Origin: Cytobacillus firmus NBRC 15306
GTDB lineage: Bacteria > Bacillota > Bacilli > Bacillales > Cytobacillaceae
Length of the DNA: 38,490 nucleotides
NCBI RefSeq assembly: GCF_001591465.1
Contig: NZ_BCUY01000037.1
Location: 1 to 38,490 of the forward strand
Reading direction: 5' to 3'
In this document: positions 8,001 through 16,318 of the stretch, one piece after another
Numbering within the stretch: the stretch's first letter is position 1
Layout of the letters: each line of letters starts with the position of its first letter
Made by a program: the position numbers and the translations under genes
The notes under the pieces: generated by a model
Database searches by the model: none
The model's input: the letters and a program-made list of their open reading frames with translations, nothing else
Told to the model about the DNA's origin: nothing

Positions 8001-9212
8001 ATGACTGCTGTAAATGTTCAACAAGAAGAATCAACTAAATATTCGCTGCAGGATGCAGGCTTCAAAAAAATGATGATTGCAATGACAAGTGCATCCATTT
8101 TAGTATTCGCCAATTTATACTTTGTGCAGCCGATTATGCCGCTGCTGGCAGATTCATTTGACATCACATCTGCAGCAGCCGGTTTATCACTGTCTGCTGC
8201 TGTAGTTTCTATGATTTTCGGATTATTATTTTTCGGATTTCTGTCTGATCGAATCGGACGGGTTTCCATTATGAATTTCACACTTGTCTGCACCATAATT
8301 CCGCTGGTGCTATTGCCCATTGCGCCTAATTTTGAAACCTTTCTGGTGCTTCGCTTCCTGCAGGGCTTTTGCATAGCGGGGCTGCCTGCAGCAGCCATCG
8401 CCTATTTAGGGGAGGAGCTCGCTCCAGGCAGCATCAGCCTCGGCATCACCATGTATATTGCAGCGAATGCAATTGGCGGAATGGCCGGCCGCATCTTCGT
8501 CGGGTACATTGCAGATATGGCCAGCTGGCAGACTTCTGTCTACTGCCTGTTTGGATTTTCCATTTTGCTATTCATCATTTATTTTATGACTCTGCCAAAA
8601 TCTCATTATTTTAAGCCAAGTGAAAGATCTGTACAAAAAGACTTGTCAGGCATGGGCTCACATCTGAAAAATACGAAGCTTTTCCCTGCATTCGCGATGG
8701 GGATCCTCCTCCAGTTCTCGTTTACAGGAGTATGGACATACCTGCCTTTTTATCTCGAACAGGATCCTTTTAATCTCTCTGTAAAAAATATTTCTTTTAC
8801 CTACCTGGCGTACAGCTTCGGTATAGCTGGCTCCATTCTGGGCGGAAGGCTATCCTCTTATTTCAGGCAAACCAAACTGGTCTCGGTTGGAACTTTCATT
8901 TTAATAGGAGGGACCTTGCTTACAAATGTGCACGCCTTATCGGTAATTGTAATAGGTCTATGCCTGACCTGTCTGGGATTCTTTGTGGCGCATTCACTGA
9001 TGGCGGCTATTGTAAATGAACGCGCTGCCCATCACAAAGCCGGTGCCTCGAGCCTCTATCTTGTAAGCTATTATCTTGGAGTCGCAACCGGAGGTACGCT
9101 TGCCGGCCTGGTATGGCAGACCGGAGGCTGGACGGGGATTACCTTGGTTTCATTTGGATTGCTTCCGGTAGTGATGTGGCTGATGGCGGGAAGCCGGAAG
9201 GTTCTTCGCTGA
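8001..9212 (+). CDS. major facilitator superfamily transporter
   Basis: This 403-residue integral membrane protein shows about 12 hydrophobic segments in two halves separated by a polar loop near residue 200. The MFS motif A is visible as FGFLSDRIGRVSIM after the second segment. The overall pattern resembles the YnfM-type drug/solute exporters, but the substrate cannot be read from the sequence. ATG at 8001 is favoured over the upstream GTG at 7983 because the only purine-rich ribosome site, AGGGTGGGG, lies at about 7990-7998. It is a single gene, convergent with the secreted hydrolase gene. Confidence 0.85.
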   Translation: MTAVNVQQEESTKYSLQDAGFKKMMIAMTSASILVFANLYFVQPIMPLLADSFDITSAAAGLSLSAAVVSMIFGLLFFGFLSDRIGRVSIMNFTLVCTIIPLVLLPIAPNFETFLVLRFLQGFCIAGLPAAAIAYLGEELAPGSISLGITMYIAANAIGGMAGRIFVGYIADMASWQTSVYCLFGFSILLFIIYFMTLPKSHYFKPSERSVQKDLSGMGSHLKNTKLFPAFAMGILLQFSFTGVWTYLPFYLEQDPFNLSVKNISFTYLAYSFGIAGSILGGRLSSYFRQTKLVSVGTFILIGGTLLTNVHALSVIVIGLCLTCLGFFVAHSLMAAIVNERAAHHKAGASSLYLVSYYLGVATGGTLAGLVWQTGGWTGITLVSFGLLPVVMWLMAGSRKVLR

Positions 9213-9244
9213 TTTTGAGAGGGATGAGCGGGGTTATCTGGGAG

Positions 9245-9348
9245 AACTTCGGACACAGAATGTACGAGCGCCCGAGTTAGAGTCCGAACCCGGTCCAACT
9301 TCAGACACAAAAAGCAGGAAATCGCCAGATACAGTCCGAAGCCGGGGG
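9245..9348. repeat. two degenerate 52-bp direct repeats
   Basis: Both units start AACTTC-(G/A)-GACACA and contain AGTCCGAA near the end; unit 1 begins at 9245 and unit 2 at 9297. They diverge in the middle. The function is unknown. Confidence 0.5.
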
Positions 9349-9436
9349 TAACCTTCGCCCAGAGCGATATAATTTGCCTTCCAGCACAAACCCGAAGCAG
9401 GAGAGAACTGCTTATTTACCAAAAAACTCTTAAAAA

Positions 9437-9458
9437 CCCCAATCTATAACGATTGGGG
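9437..9458. terminator. bidirectional terminator between MFS and hydrolase genes
   Basis: CCCCAATC (9437-9444) and GATTGGGG (9451-9458) form a perfect 8-bp stem. On the minus strand it is followed by TTTTTAAGAGTTTTTT, which serves the hydrolase gene. The plus-strand T tract is weaker. Confidence 0.75.
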
Positions 9459-9585
9459 CATCTTTCTTCCTCAAATAACCGCCTTGATATTCTATCATGA
9501 GCCACTAAAAACAGTTTATGTGCGGATAGCCTCAATTTCTGTGCGGAAGACATTTGTCCAATTTCCGAACGACATCTCCACCAGC

Positions 9586-11133
9586 CTAACGGGGATCCCG
9601 TTCCAGCCCAGTTTTCAAATCAATGACCTTAACCGGGTTCTCCGGTGCATCAACCGTTTTGCTCGCAGGAGCCGCATTTCCGTTTTCCACCCAGTCAACT
9701 AGCAGGTCAAATGATTGATGAGCATAAGGCAGCAGAGGCTGAAGTTCTTGATCCGGATCGGTGCCCGGGTTCCAGACAAGGCTGTCGACATGGTTGCCGT
9801 TCTCAATCGTATACATCCGGTGAAGATCCTGCTTTCCAGCTTTCTTGACCAGCTTTTGATACCCCTTTGCATGGATCTCCGGGAAAATCAGCGCGTCCAG
9901 TGATCCCGTGAAAGAGATCAGCGGCACATCAATATCTCCAGTATTGGCCACTTCCTTAATATTTTCTTTCACTTCTTTTGGACGGGTCACATACTTATAT
10001 TCTTCAAAAATAGGATCATAGGAACGGTCTCTCACGCCATTAACGAAGTTCAGGTAATTGCTCCATTCCGTCCGGCCGGGTGCTTCCGGATCAAAATGGT
10101 CCCGATAGATATTCAGCGAAACAAACCAGTATACCTGATCATGGTAGGCCCACAGTTTTTCCGACCCTTTTGGCAAACCTGCTTTGTATAGCTCTTTAAC
10201 CGCTTTTTTCTGTTCTTTGCCGCTGCCATACAAAGCTTCCTCCGCATGATTCACAACAGTGGTCAGGGAACTGATTAAATTTTCCTTTTTCTCCGTCCAT
10301 AAAACGCCTTCCCAGTCGACTCCTCCATCGAAAAGGCGGGGTTCTCCGGTTTTCTCCGGATCGTCATTTTCAAGAGCATAGCGCACGACGTAGCCGCCAT
10401 TGGAAATCCCCATCGCATATGTAGGAATCTTATGTTCTGCCGATACTAAATCACTCGCAGGATCAGAAGAATCTGCCGGATCGATCAGCCCATCCGAATA
10501 ATGGCTGGCTAAGTACTGCTGTGATGCTTTCGTAACCTGGCGGAACCGCTGATGCCATTCTGCTACACTATCATCTTCATCGACTAAGGCATTCTTTACT
10601 TTTGCCAATGGATCAGCCGAATCAGCCTCACCCTGGGTGCCCTTATCGATCGCAGCAAAAGCATATCCTTTTTCCAGGACATAATCGCTGAAAAGCAGAT
10701 CGGTCGATGTTTCATTTCTTGTCGCCGGGATTCCCGAAACAACCAGCCGGCCATTCCAGTGGTCCGGAACCCTTATAACAAACTGGGCATCTTCAAAACT
10801 GCCGTTTACCTGAGTTCCCGTTACAGAAGCAGGCTTGTACATTTGATGCCATCCGGTTCCTTCCGCTGCATTTCCCCATAGATAAGGAGCCAGACCGATA
10901 TTGCCGTAAAGAGTTGCCTGCTGATATTGGAGGGGATTCTTAGTGGTCAGCCAGCTGTTGCCGGCACCGTCAAAGTATTGTTCTGTTACTGTATGCGCGC
11001 CAGGTATGATCGCCTTGTTTTCCACCGCGGTCTGCTCGGCAAGACTTCTTTCCGGAAAAAGCGAAAAGCTTAAAGCAGAGGCTAAAGATAACGCGATTAA
11101 TTTATGTTTCAGATAAATCCATCCCTTCTGCAT
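9586..11133 (-). CDS. secreted alpha/beta hydrolase (esterase-like)
   Basis: This 515-residue exported protein has a signal peptide of about 33 residues ending ERSLAEQ. The nucleophile elbow GISNGG places Ser244. TGSLDAL (Asp413) and ENGNHVD (His448) complete a plausible catalytic triad in the right order. The architecture resembles secreted 3-hydroxybutyrate-oligomer hydrolases and tannase/feruloyl-esterase relatives, but I cannot fix the substrate. The ATG at 11133 has only a weak ribosome site. A better one, GAAGGGATGG, lies inside the frame before a CTG at residue 8, which would give a classic signal peptide starting [15 protein letters not shown]; the true start is uncertain. A terminator follows on the same strand. 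Confidence 0.75.
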   Translation of the reverse strand: MQKGWIYLKHKLIALSLASALSFSLFPERSLAEQTAVENKAIIPGAHTVTEQYFDGAGNSWLTTKNPLQYQQATLYGNIGLAPYLWGNAAEGTGWHQMYKPASVTGTQVNGSFEDAQFVIRVPDHWNGRLVVSGIPATRNETSTDLLFSDYVLEKGYAFAAIDKGTQGEADSADPLAKVKNALVDEDDSVAEWHQRFRQVTKASQQYLASHYSDGLIDPADSSDPASDLVSAEHKIPTYAMGISNGGYVVRYALENDDPEKTGEPRLFDGGVDWEGVLWTEKKENLISSLTTVVNHAEEALYGSGKEQKKAVKELYKAGLPKGSEKLWAYHDQVYWFVSLNIYRDHFDPEAPGRTEWSNYLNFVNGVRDRSYDPIFEEYKYVTRPKEVKENIKEVANTGDIDVPLISFTGSLDALIFPEIHAKGYQKLVKKAGKQDLHRMYTIENGNHVDSLVWNPGTDPDQELQPLLPYAHQSFDLLVDWVENGNAAPASKTVDAPENPVKVIDLKTGLERDPR

Positions 11134-11236
11134 AATCTCTTACAGTTCTATTCTACGTTTACTAATTATGGGAATCATGAGTCTTAGTGATTAGTTTTTT
11201 GAATTTTCAGTATTATGGACGGCAGAGCATTGAAAA

Positions 11237-11265
11237 TTGTGATGCCTAACCGAACCTAGTACTAT
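11237..11265 (+). promoter_or_regulatory. candidate promoter of the chemotaxis receptor gene
   Basis: TTGTGA (11237-11242) and TACTAT (11260-11265) are separated by 17 bp. This would give a leader of about 150 bases before the start at 11423. Confidence 0.35.
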
Positions 11266-11353
11266 AGACTTATGAACGGAACAAGTTGGAAGCAATGAGA
11301 ATTCAATGGGAATTGGGCGCTTTAATGAATTTGAGCTAGTAGCGCAACCGGCC

Positions 11354-11376
11354 AGCACTTACAGGGGACCAGTGCT
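11354..11376 (+). promoter_or_regulatory. inverted repeat in the receptor-gene leader
   Basis: AGCACT (11354-11359) and AGTGCT (11371-11376) flank an 11-base loop about 45 bases before the start codon. It matches no riboswitch that I recognise. Confidence 0.3.
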
Positions 11377-11422
11377 CTTGTAGGGATATGTTCTGACAAA
11401 CTTTTTTGAAAAGAGGAAGAGC

Positions 11423-12352
11423 ATGCTTACAACTAATCAGCCTAATCATTTTAAAAGTACACAAGTTCTTGAAAAAGAAGCTGTTTTGGCTGCAATTGAA
11501 AATTCTCTGGCTATGATTGAATTTGATGGAAACGGGAAAGTGCTTTGGGCAAATGAGAATTTTGCCCGCACCGTCAAATATCGGGCAGAAGAAATGCCGA
11601 ATATGCTGCATAAGCAATTTTGCACTCCTGAATTTGCAGCCAGCAGGGAATATCAGGAGCTTTGGAGAAATCTGCGCAATGGCAATAGCTTTCAGGAAAA
11701 AATCCAGCGTGTGACCAAGAATGGGGAATTAATCTGGCTCGAGGCAACATACACACCGGTATTCGGCGATGACGGCAAGGTTGCTGGTGTCTTGAAAATT
11801 GCTACGGATATAACGGAACGGGAAACGAATACCGCACAGGTGGCATCCCAGCTGCAGGAAATGTCAGAAGCCCTTAGTGAAAAAGCAAAAGCTGGAATTG
11901 AAAGAAGCGAGGAGGCCGCTCAGGCAATAGGCAAGCTCGTTCATGAGTCCAAAGGAAACCTGGAAATCCTCCATTCTCTCAAATCACAGGCACAATCCAT
12001 CGGCAGCATCGTAAAAACAATCCGGGAAATAGCGGCGCAAACCAATCTGCTCGCCTTAAATGCAGCCATAGAAGCAGCGCGTGCCGGCGAACATGGCAGA
12101 GGCTTCAACGTCGTTGCCGGAGAAGTGCGAAAGCTCGCAAACCGGGTGCAGGACTCCATCCAGGAAGTCAACGCCCATATCGAAGGAATATCAGCTGAAA
12201 TCAACAAAATCAGTGACGCCACCCTGCAATCGCAGTCCGGCATAACTGAAAACCAGGTACTTAATGAACAGGCGGTATCCTCATTTAAAGATATCGGGGA
12301 AGCAGCAAGAAAGCTGGATGAGCAGGCGAGGGGCTTTAAGAGTATCTTATAG
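11423..12352 (+). CDS. soluble PAS-domain methyl-accepting chemotaxis protein
   Basis: This 309-residue protein has no membrane segment, so it is cytoplasmic. Residues about 25-132 form a PAS domain ([18 protein letters not shown] and the closing [15 protein letters not shown]). This is followed by a linker and the MCP signalling hairpin, whose tip [29 protein letters not shown] binds CheA/CheW. The PAS pocket probably senses redox, oxygen or a small ligand. The ribosome site AGAGGAAG lies just before the ATG. The signalling coiled coil is short compared with membrane receptors, as in other soluble Bacillus receptors. The gene stands alone, 3' of a structured leader. Confidence 0.88.
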   Translation: MLTTNQPNHFKSTQVLEKEAVLAAIENSLAMIEFDGNGKVLWANENFARTVKYRAEEMPNMLHKQFCTPEFAASREYQELWRNLRNGNSFQEKIQRVTKNGELIWLEATYTPVFGDDGKVAGVLKIATDITERETNTAQVASQLQEMSEALSEKAKAGIERSEEAAQAIGKLVHESKGNLEILHSLKSQAQSIGSIVKTIREIAAQTNLLALNAAIEAARAGEHGRGFNVVAGEVRKLANRVQDSIQEVNAHIEGISAEINKISDATLQSQSGITENQVLNEQAVSSFKDIGEAARKLDEQARGFKSIL

Positions 12353-12400
12353 ATAATGATTAAACGATATGGTGGGACTGCTTTTATTGCAGCTCTTTTT

Positions 12401-12423
12401 CTGGTGACAGGTACCTGTACCAG
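12401..12423 (+). repeat. REP-A element, copy 3 (palindromic, 3' of RAYT1)
   Basis: It starts CTGGTGACAGGTACC and continues into TGTACCAG. Apart from one bulged G at 12406 the 23 bases form a complete palindrome. It lacks the CCCGAATTTTGTCGA half seen in the other copies. Confidence 0.7.
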
Positions 12424-12460
12424 TTTATAGACCACTAATCACTATTCCTATAGTGAGAGA

Positions 12461-13036
12461 CTATTTATTGAGATGTTCAACCTTAAGGTCATTTACCATC
12501 CATCTGCAATAATTTTGTTTTTGCTTACTTTCGGTTTCACCAGAAAAAAGTTCAGTTATTGGCTTGAGGTTAAGGTAATCAGGTGATTGTGGCTGTGAGT
12601 AATAATAGAAGGGGAAGCTTGACCAGCGGTAGTTTTGAGGAGAATCTGTAATTCTAGCTTCAACAGGATTTAAGTGAATGTAACGGCTAACCTCCAGCAG
12701 CCCATAAAGATCATAAATAGGCTTACTATAGAAACGTTTCTCAAATAAATGTCCCTGTACTTGATATTTTTTATTGTAGTAATCAGCATAGTTTTTATTA
12801 ATGTTTCTCATTACCTTTGACAGAGATAATTCTCGAGTTTTAATCATGAGATGGTAGTGGTTTGACATTAAACAGTAGCTTGCAATTTCGAGGCTGGCAG
12901 AACGATGAGTGTAGTGAAGGATATTCAAAAAAGAGGTAAAATCTAATTCGTCTTCAAACAAGTTAGCTCTCCAATTACCTCGGCTGACCACATGGTGGTA
13001 ATGGTCAGGACTCCAAATTCTTTTCGGGCGGGTCAT
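12461..13036 (-). mobile_element. REP-associated tyrosine transposase RAYT1 (Y1, IS200-like)
   Basis: This 191-residue Y1 transposase carries the HUH motif His60-Tyr61-His62 (CLMSNHYHLMIK). The likely catalytic tyrosine is Tyr119 in RYIHLNPVEA, and GHLFEKRFYS lies between them; these features define RAYTs. Such enzymes cut single-stranded hairpin REP DNA and mobilise REP elements in trans rather than themselves. ATG at 13036 is chosen because AGGAG lies 8 bases upstream; the frame also has an upstream ATG at 13054 without one. Inverted REP-A copies bracket the gene (12401 and 13111), giving a REPtron-like unit. It sits between the receptor gene and the yhf operon. Confidence 0.88.
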
Positions 13037-13110
13037 CCAATATTCTCCTTTCATACTTATTTCTATATCAATATCATCTATTCTCTTCTTTGAGGGAGAA
13101 TTCCTTTAAA

Positions 13111-13140
13111 TCGACAAAATTCGGGTGGTGCCTGTCACCG
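13111..13140 (-). repeat. REP-A element, copy 4 (inverted, 5' of RAYT1)
   Basis: On the minus strand it reads GGTGACAGGCACCA followed by CCCGAATTTTGTCGA, nearly identical to copies 1 and 2. It is inverted relative to copy 3, so the two face each other across RAYT1. Confidence 0.75.
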
Positions 13141-13154
13141 TTTTTAGAAAACTC

Positions 13155-13183
13155 TTGAAATAACAACCCATACCAGCTAAACT
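13155..13183 (+). promoter_or_regulatory. promoter of the yhf operon
   Basis: TTGAAA (13155-13160) and TAAACT (13178-13183) are separated by 17 bp, about 50 bases before the yhfZ start. Confidence 0.5.
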
Positions 13184-13186
13184 AGT

Positions 13187-13208
13187 AATATACAGTTTTC
13201 CGTATATT
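13187..13208. promoter_or_regulatory. candidate YhfZ operator
   Basis: AATATAC (13187-13193) and GTATATT (13202-13208) form a perfect inverted repeat with an 8-base gap, covering the expected transcription start. A related palindrome, AAATAC-T-GTATTT, lies at 14206-14218 before yhfY. Confidence 0.45.
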
Positions 13209-13233
13209 GATCAAAGTAAAGAGGTATTACAAT

Positions 13234-14166
13234 ATGAGCCGTATTTGGGAAAGTTTATATTCAAAGAATGGGCTGGCTGCCAAGTTTATTGCGAAGGAGC
13301 TCATTCAGTTTTCGGAGGGAGAGAGAATCCCCCGGGTAAGTGATTTTACAGACAAGCTATCTCTGGGCCGCGGGACTGTGCAGGGGGCATTAAGAGTGCT
13401 GGAGGATTTGCATGCCATCTCTCTTGAATCAAGAGGGCATCTGGGAACTTTTCTGAAAAAGAGGGATATCAACCTGCTGTATGAGATTGCCGGCATCGGA
13501 CCGGTGATGGGCGTAATGCCGCTGCCTTATTCCCGCAAGTATGAGGGACTGGCGACTGGTATTGTTGAAGGGTTCGAGGAGATTAACAAGAAGTCTGGAC
13601 TCGCTTATATGAGAGGGGCCCGAAGGCGGATCGAATCATTAAAAACCCGGCGCTACGATTTTGCGATCATGTCCCAGCTGGCGGCAGAAGAGGCCGTACA
13701 GGAGTTTGATGGCCTGGAAATTCTTCATACACTTGGACCGGAGACCTATGTCACGTCCCATAAAGTCTTTTTTTCAGATAGCAAAAACAGCAAGATTACA
13801 GATGGCATGAAAATTGGAATTGACTATTCATCCGCTGACCAGGCCAATATCACCCTCCTTGAATGTGAAGAGCACAAAGTTGAATTGATAAAGGTGGACT
13901 ATATGCAGCTTTTCAATATGCTGAAAAACGGCAGTATTGATGCAGCGGTCTGGAACGCAGATGAAGCGAGGGCACTAAAAACGTTTGCTTCCTCTGATTT
14001 TAAGTCGAAAAAGGCAAAGGAACTGGCCATAAAAGCAACCACAGCAGCCATTGTTATTGAAAGTGAAAGAACAAATATCAGAGAACAAATCCAGCTCCTC
14101 CAGTTCAATAAAGTGGAAGAGGTCCAAAGGCTGGTAGAGGAAGGGAAAAAATATCCACACTATTAA
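13234..14166 (+). CDS. yhfZ: GntR-like transcriptional regulator YhfZ
   Basis: This 310-residue regulator has an N-terminal winged helix-turn-helix at about residues 15-80 (PRVSDFTDKLSLGRGTVQGAL, then ISLESRGHLGTFL). A large C-terminal domain beginning LYEIAGIGPVMGVMPLPYSR resembles the periplasmic-binding-protein-like sensor part of YhfZ. ATG at 13234 is chosen because AAAGAGGT lies 8 bases upstream; the frame also opens at a TTG at 13207 without a ribosome site. It is the first gene of the yhf operon, presumably its local regulator. A 10-bp stem overlaps its stop codon and precedes yhfY. The inducer is unknown. Confidence 0.82.
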   Translation: MSRIWESLYSKNGLAAKFIAKELIQFSEGERIPRVSDFTDKLSLGRGTVQGALRVLEDLHAISLESRGHLGTFLKKRDINLLYEIAGIGPVMGVMPLPYSRKYEGLATGIVEGFEEINKKSGLAYMRGARRRIESLKTRRYDFAIMSQLAAEEAVQEFDGLEILHTLGPETYVTSHKVFFSDSKNSKITDGMKIGIDYSSADQANITLLECEEHKVELIKVDYMQLFNMLKNGSIDAAVWNADEARALKTFASSDFKSKKAKELAIKATTAAIVIESERTNIREQIQLLQFNKVEEVQRLVEEGKKYPHY

Positions 14167-14189
14167 GAAACTAAAGTTCTAGTTTCTTA
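14164..14189 (+). other. hairpin overlapping the yhfZ stop codon
   Basis: TAAGAAACTA (14164-14173) pairs perfectly with TAGTTTCTTA (14180-14189) around a 6-base loop. No T run follows, so it is more likely a processing or attenuation element than a full terminator. Confidence 0.5.
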
Positions 14190-14205
14190 GCAGCATTAAT
14201 ATACT

Positions 14206-14218
14206 AAATACTGTATTT
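14206..14218. promoter_or_regulatory. palindrome before yhfY, possible second YhfZ site
   Basis: AAATAC-T-GTATTT is a perfect palindrome around one base, preceded by AATATAC at 14198-14204. The half-site matches that at 13187-13208. Confidence 0.35.
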
Positions 14219-14234
14219 TGGAGGGATTATAACC

Positions 14235-14609
14235 ATGGATATAAACCAACTCAAAGAAAGAATGGATATCCTATTAAGCTCGTCTGTTGTCAGCACAAAA
14301 GCCGCTGATATAACGACATTGGCTTTTATGCACCTGCAGTCACACTTGAAAAAGGATGCCATCGAAGGGGCGGAAATGCTTTTCACCCATTTGCCGACAG
14401 CTCTGACGAGAATTGAAAATGGCGAACAGGTTGAGGCTCCTCATCCTGCCCTGCTGGATGAAGTCAAACAGTCACCGGAAGCATCCACAGCAATGAAGGA
14501 AATCGATTTTGTACAGCAGCAATGGAAGAATCAGCTCCCCCAAGAGGAAATCGATTTTCTGCTTATACATTACACAAATGTACTGCAAATCAACAAAGGA
14601 GGAAATTAA
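14235..14609 (+). CDS. yhfY: PRD-domain protein YhfY
   Basis: This 124-residue protein corresponds to a single PTS-regulation-domain-like helical bundle, with LPQEEIDFLLIHYTNVL near the end as the typical closing helix. There is no DNA-binding domain, so it may be a regulatory partner. It resembles enterobacterial YhfY in size and genomic place beside yhfZ. The histidine phosphorylation sites expected of true PRDs are not obvious beyond the C-terminal His, so PTS control is only inferred. GGAGGGA precedes the ATG at normal distance. It is separated by 1 base from yhfU. Confidence 0.75.
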   Translation: MDINQLKERMDILLSSSVVSTKAADITTLAFMHLQSHLKKDAIEGAEMLFTHLPTALTRIENGEQVEAPHPALLDEVKQSPEASTAMKEIDFVQQQWKNQLPQEEIDFLLIHYTNVLQINKGGN

Positions 14610-14610
14610 G

Positions 14611-14970
14611 ATGAAAATTGTAGTTGGCGGACAGGTGGATAAAAAAGAGATTGAGAGCTTAATAAAAGAGATTGACAGCAGCATAACAACGATGGTCAAA
14701 TCCGATCTGGAAGCAGCGATGGCTGTTAAGACGGGACAGGCAGATTATTATGTAGGAGCCTGCCACACAGGCGGCGGCGGTGCTTTAGCCATGGCGATCG
14801 CCCTTCTCGGCAAGCCAAACTGCGAGACAGTTTCCATGCCGGGGAAAAAGCCTGTTGAGGAGAAAATTGTAACCGCTGTCAGCGAAGGGAAGAAAGCATT
14901 CGGTTTTACAGCTGACCATAAAGAAGCCGCAGTGCCTATGATTATCAAAGCTTTAAAGAATAAAAGCTAA
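14611..14970 (+). CDS. yhfU: DUF2620-family protein YhfU
   Basis: This 119-residue small soluble protein begins MKIVVGGQVDKKEIESLI. It carries the glycine-rich segment YYVGACHTGGGGALAMAIALLG near residues 49-70, as in the DUF2620/YhfU family. Its function is unknown. It always travels with the YhfT membrane protein, so a role as a transporter partner is likely but inferred. The start at 14611 is set by AAAGGAGG (14595-14602), which lies within the end of yhfY and implies coupling. yhfT follows 27 bases later. Confidence 0.82.
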   Translation: MKIVVGGQVDKKEIESLIKEIDSSITTMVKSDLEAAMAVKTGQADYYVGACHTGGGGALAMAIALLGKPNCETVSMPGKKPVEEKIVTAVSEGKKAFGFTADHKEAAVPMIIKALKNKS

Positions 14971-14997
14971 TCCATTTTAATTGAGGGGGAAAAAGAA

Positions 14998-16290
14998 ATG
15001 GAAATGACATTAATTATCCTGATCGGGGCCGTTGCTGCTGTTTTGGCCAATATGAATATTGCCGTTTTTAATGATGGGCTCCGTCCAATTGTCTCCGAAC
15101 ATGTGGAAGGGCGGATGACGAGAAGGGACCTGGCCTTTACTGCCTTTGCGATGAGTTTCGGCCTGGTAATCGGATTTGGAATCCCTTTTACACTCTCGGC
15201 GAGTATCATACTCGTTCACAGTATCCTGCTGGGGACAGACATTATCGGATTGCTGACGCCGAAAAACAAATGGGGAACACCGCTTGCGGCGGTGATTGGC
15301 GGTGCTTATGGAGCAGGGCTGTTAATCGGGCTCGAAGGCTTTGTGAAGCTGTTCGATTATCTGCCGCTTAATTTCCTTGAAGCTATGGGAGCGGTTGGAA
15401 CACCGGTTGTCGTTACCTTTATGGCATTCCCGGCACTTGCGGTTGCCATGCAATTCAGCGTTAAAAAAGGGGTCATAACATTTATCGTTTCCGCATTGAT
15501 CCGTCAGCTTGCTGTCTGGCTGAATGAAAGCGGAGTTCTGACGATTTCAGGCACGACAGTAACACTGAACCAGGAAGGAATGGCCCTTATTACAGGAATG
15601 ATCTTCCTGCTTATTTTTGCCATGAAGGAAAAAGCTGAAGAAGGCTCATCCATCGACCTGGCCGCTGTATTCAGTGATAAAGTGGCTAAAATCAGAAAAA
15701 ATGTTGTGTTCTTTATGATCATTGGCGGTCTTATTGCAGCTGCTACGAATCTATGGATTATGGCAGGAGATCCGATTTCTCTAAATCTATTAGCAGAGGG
15801 CAAAGCAACAGATGCTGGAATTGCTGCGGCTGCCCGTGCGCTCGGCTTTATTCCGCTTGTCGCCAGTACAGCGATCGCAACAGGTGTATACAGCCCGGTC
15901 GGATTCACACTCATCTTCGTCGTCGGATTTTTCTCCCCGAATGTTTGGGTAGCCTTAATCGGGGGTGTCATTATTATTTTCATAGAAGTTATGCTATTAA
16001 GTTCAATTGCAAGATTCCTTGATAAATATCCCGGTGTCCGTAATTCCGGGGAAAATATCCGCAGTGCGATGACCAAACTTCTGGAAGTAGCACTATTAAT
16101 CGGTGGAGCGAACGCTGCCAATGCAATTGCACCAGGGTTTGGATTCTTCTTTATTGCCGGATTCTATCTGCTGAATGAAGCGGCAGGACGCCCGATTGTC
16201 CGCATTGCGGTCGGCCCAGTGGGTGCCATTGCAGTCGGAATCATAGCCAATATCCTGGTAGCACTAGGCATCATGAACATACCTCAGTAA
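14998..16290 (+). CDS. yhfT: membrane transporter YhfT
   Basis: This 430-residue, strongly hydrophobic protein has roughly 11-12 predicted membrane segments and short polar loops. It matches the YhfT family of putative transporters, known only from yhf-type operons. GAGGGGG lies 8 bases before the ATG. No soluble binding domain or ATPase is attached, so it is presumably a secondary transporter. Its substrate should be the compound handled by the downstream PLP-fold enzymes and Php, which is unknown. The php gene follows after 28 bases. Confidence 0.82.
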   Translation: MEMTLIILIGAVAAVLANMNIAVFNDGLRPIVSEHVEGRMTRRDLAFTAFAMSFGLVIGFGIPFTLSASIILVHSILLGTDIIGLLTPKNKWGTPLAAVIGGAYGAGLLIGLEGFVKLFDYLPLNFLEAMGAVGTPVVVTFMAFPALAVAMQFSVKKGVITFIVSALIRQLAVWLNESGVLTISGTTVTLNQEGMALITGMIFLLIFAMKEKAEEGSSIDLAAVFSDKVAKIRKNVVFFMIIGGLIAAATNLWIMAGDPISLNLLAEGKATDAGIAAAARALGFIPLVASTAIATGVYSPVGFTLIFVVGFFSPNVWVALIGGVIIIFIEVMLLSSIARFLDKYPGVRNSGENIRSAMTKLLEVALLIGGANAANAIAPGFGFFFIAGFYLLNEAAGRPIVRIAVGPVGAIAVGIIANILVALGIMNIPQ

Positions 16291-16318
16291 AAAAACAAAG
16301 AGAACGGAGCGGACAGCC

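Larger units (their letters stand above)
9213..9585. other. gene-free convergent intergenic region with short repeats
   Basis: No gene is supported in these 373 bases between two convergent genes. The region holds a degenerate 52-bp tandem repeat (9245-9348), a bidirectional hairpin (9437-9458) and two copies of TGTGCGG (9519 and 9540) spaced 21 bp. Confidence 0.6.

Noticed and set aside
11300..11422. A cyclic-di-GMP riboswitch before the chemotaxis receptor
   Set aside because: The conserved GEMM core and tetraloop sequences are not present; only a simple inverted repeat is visible.
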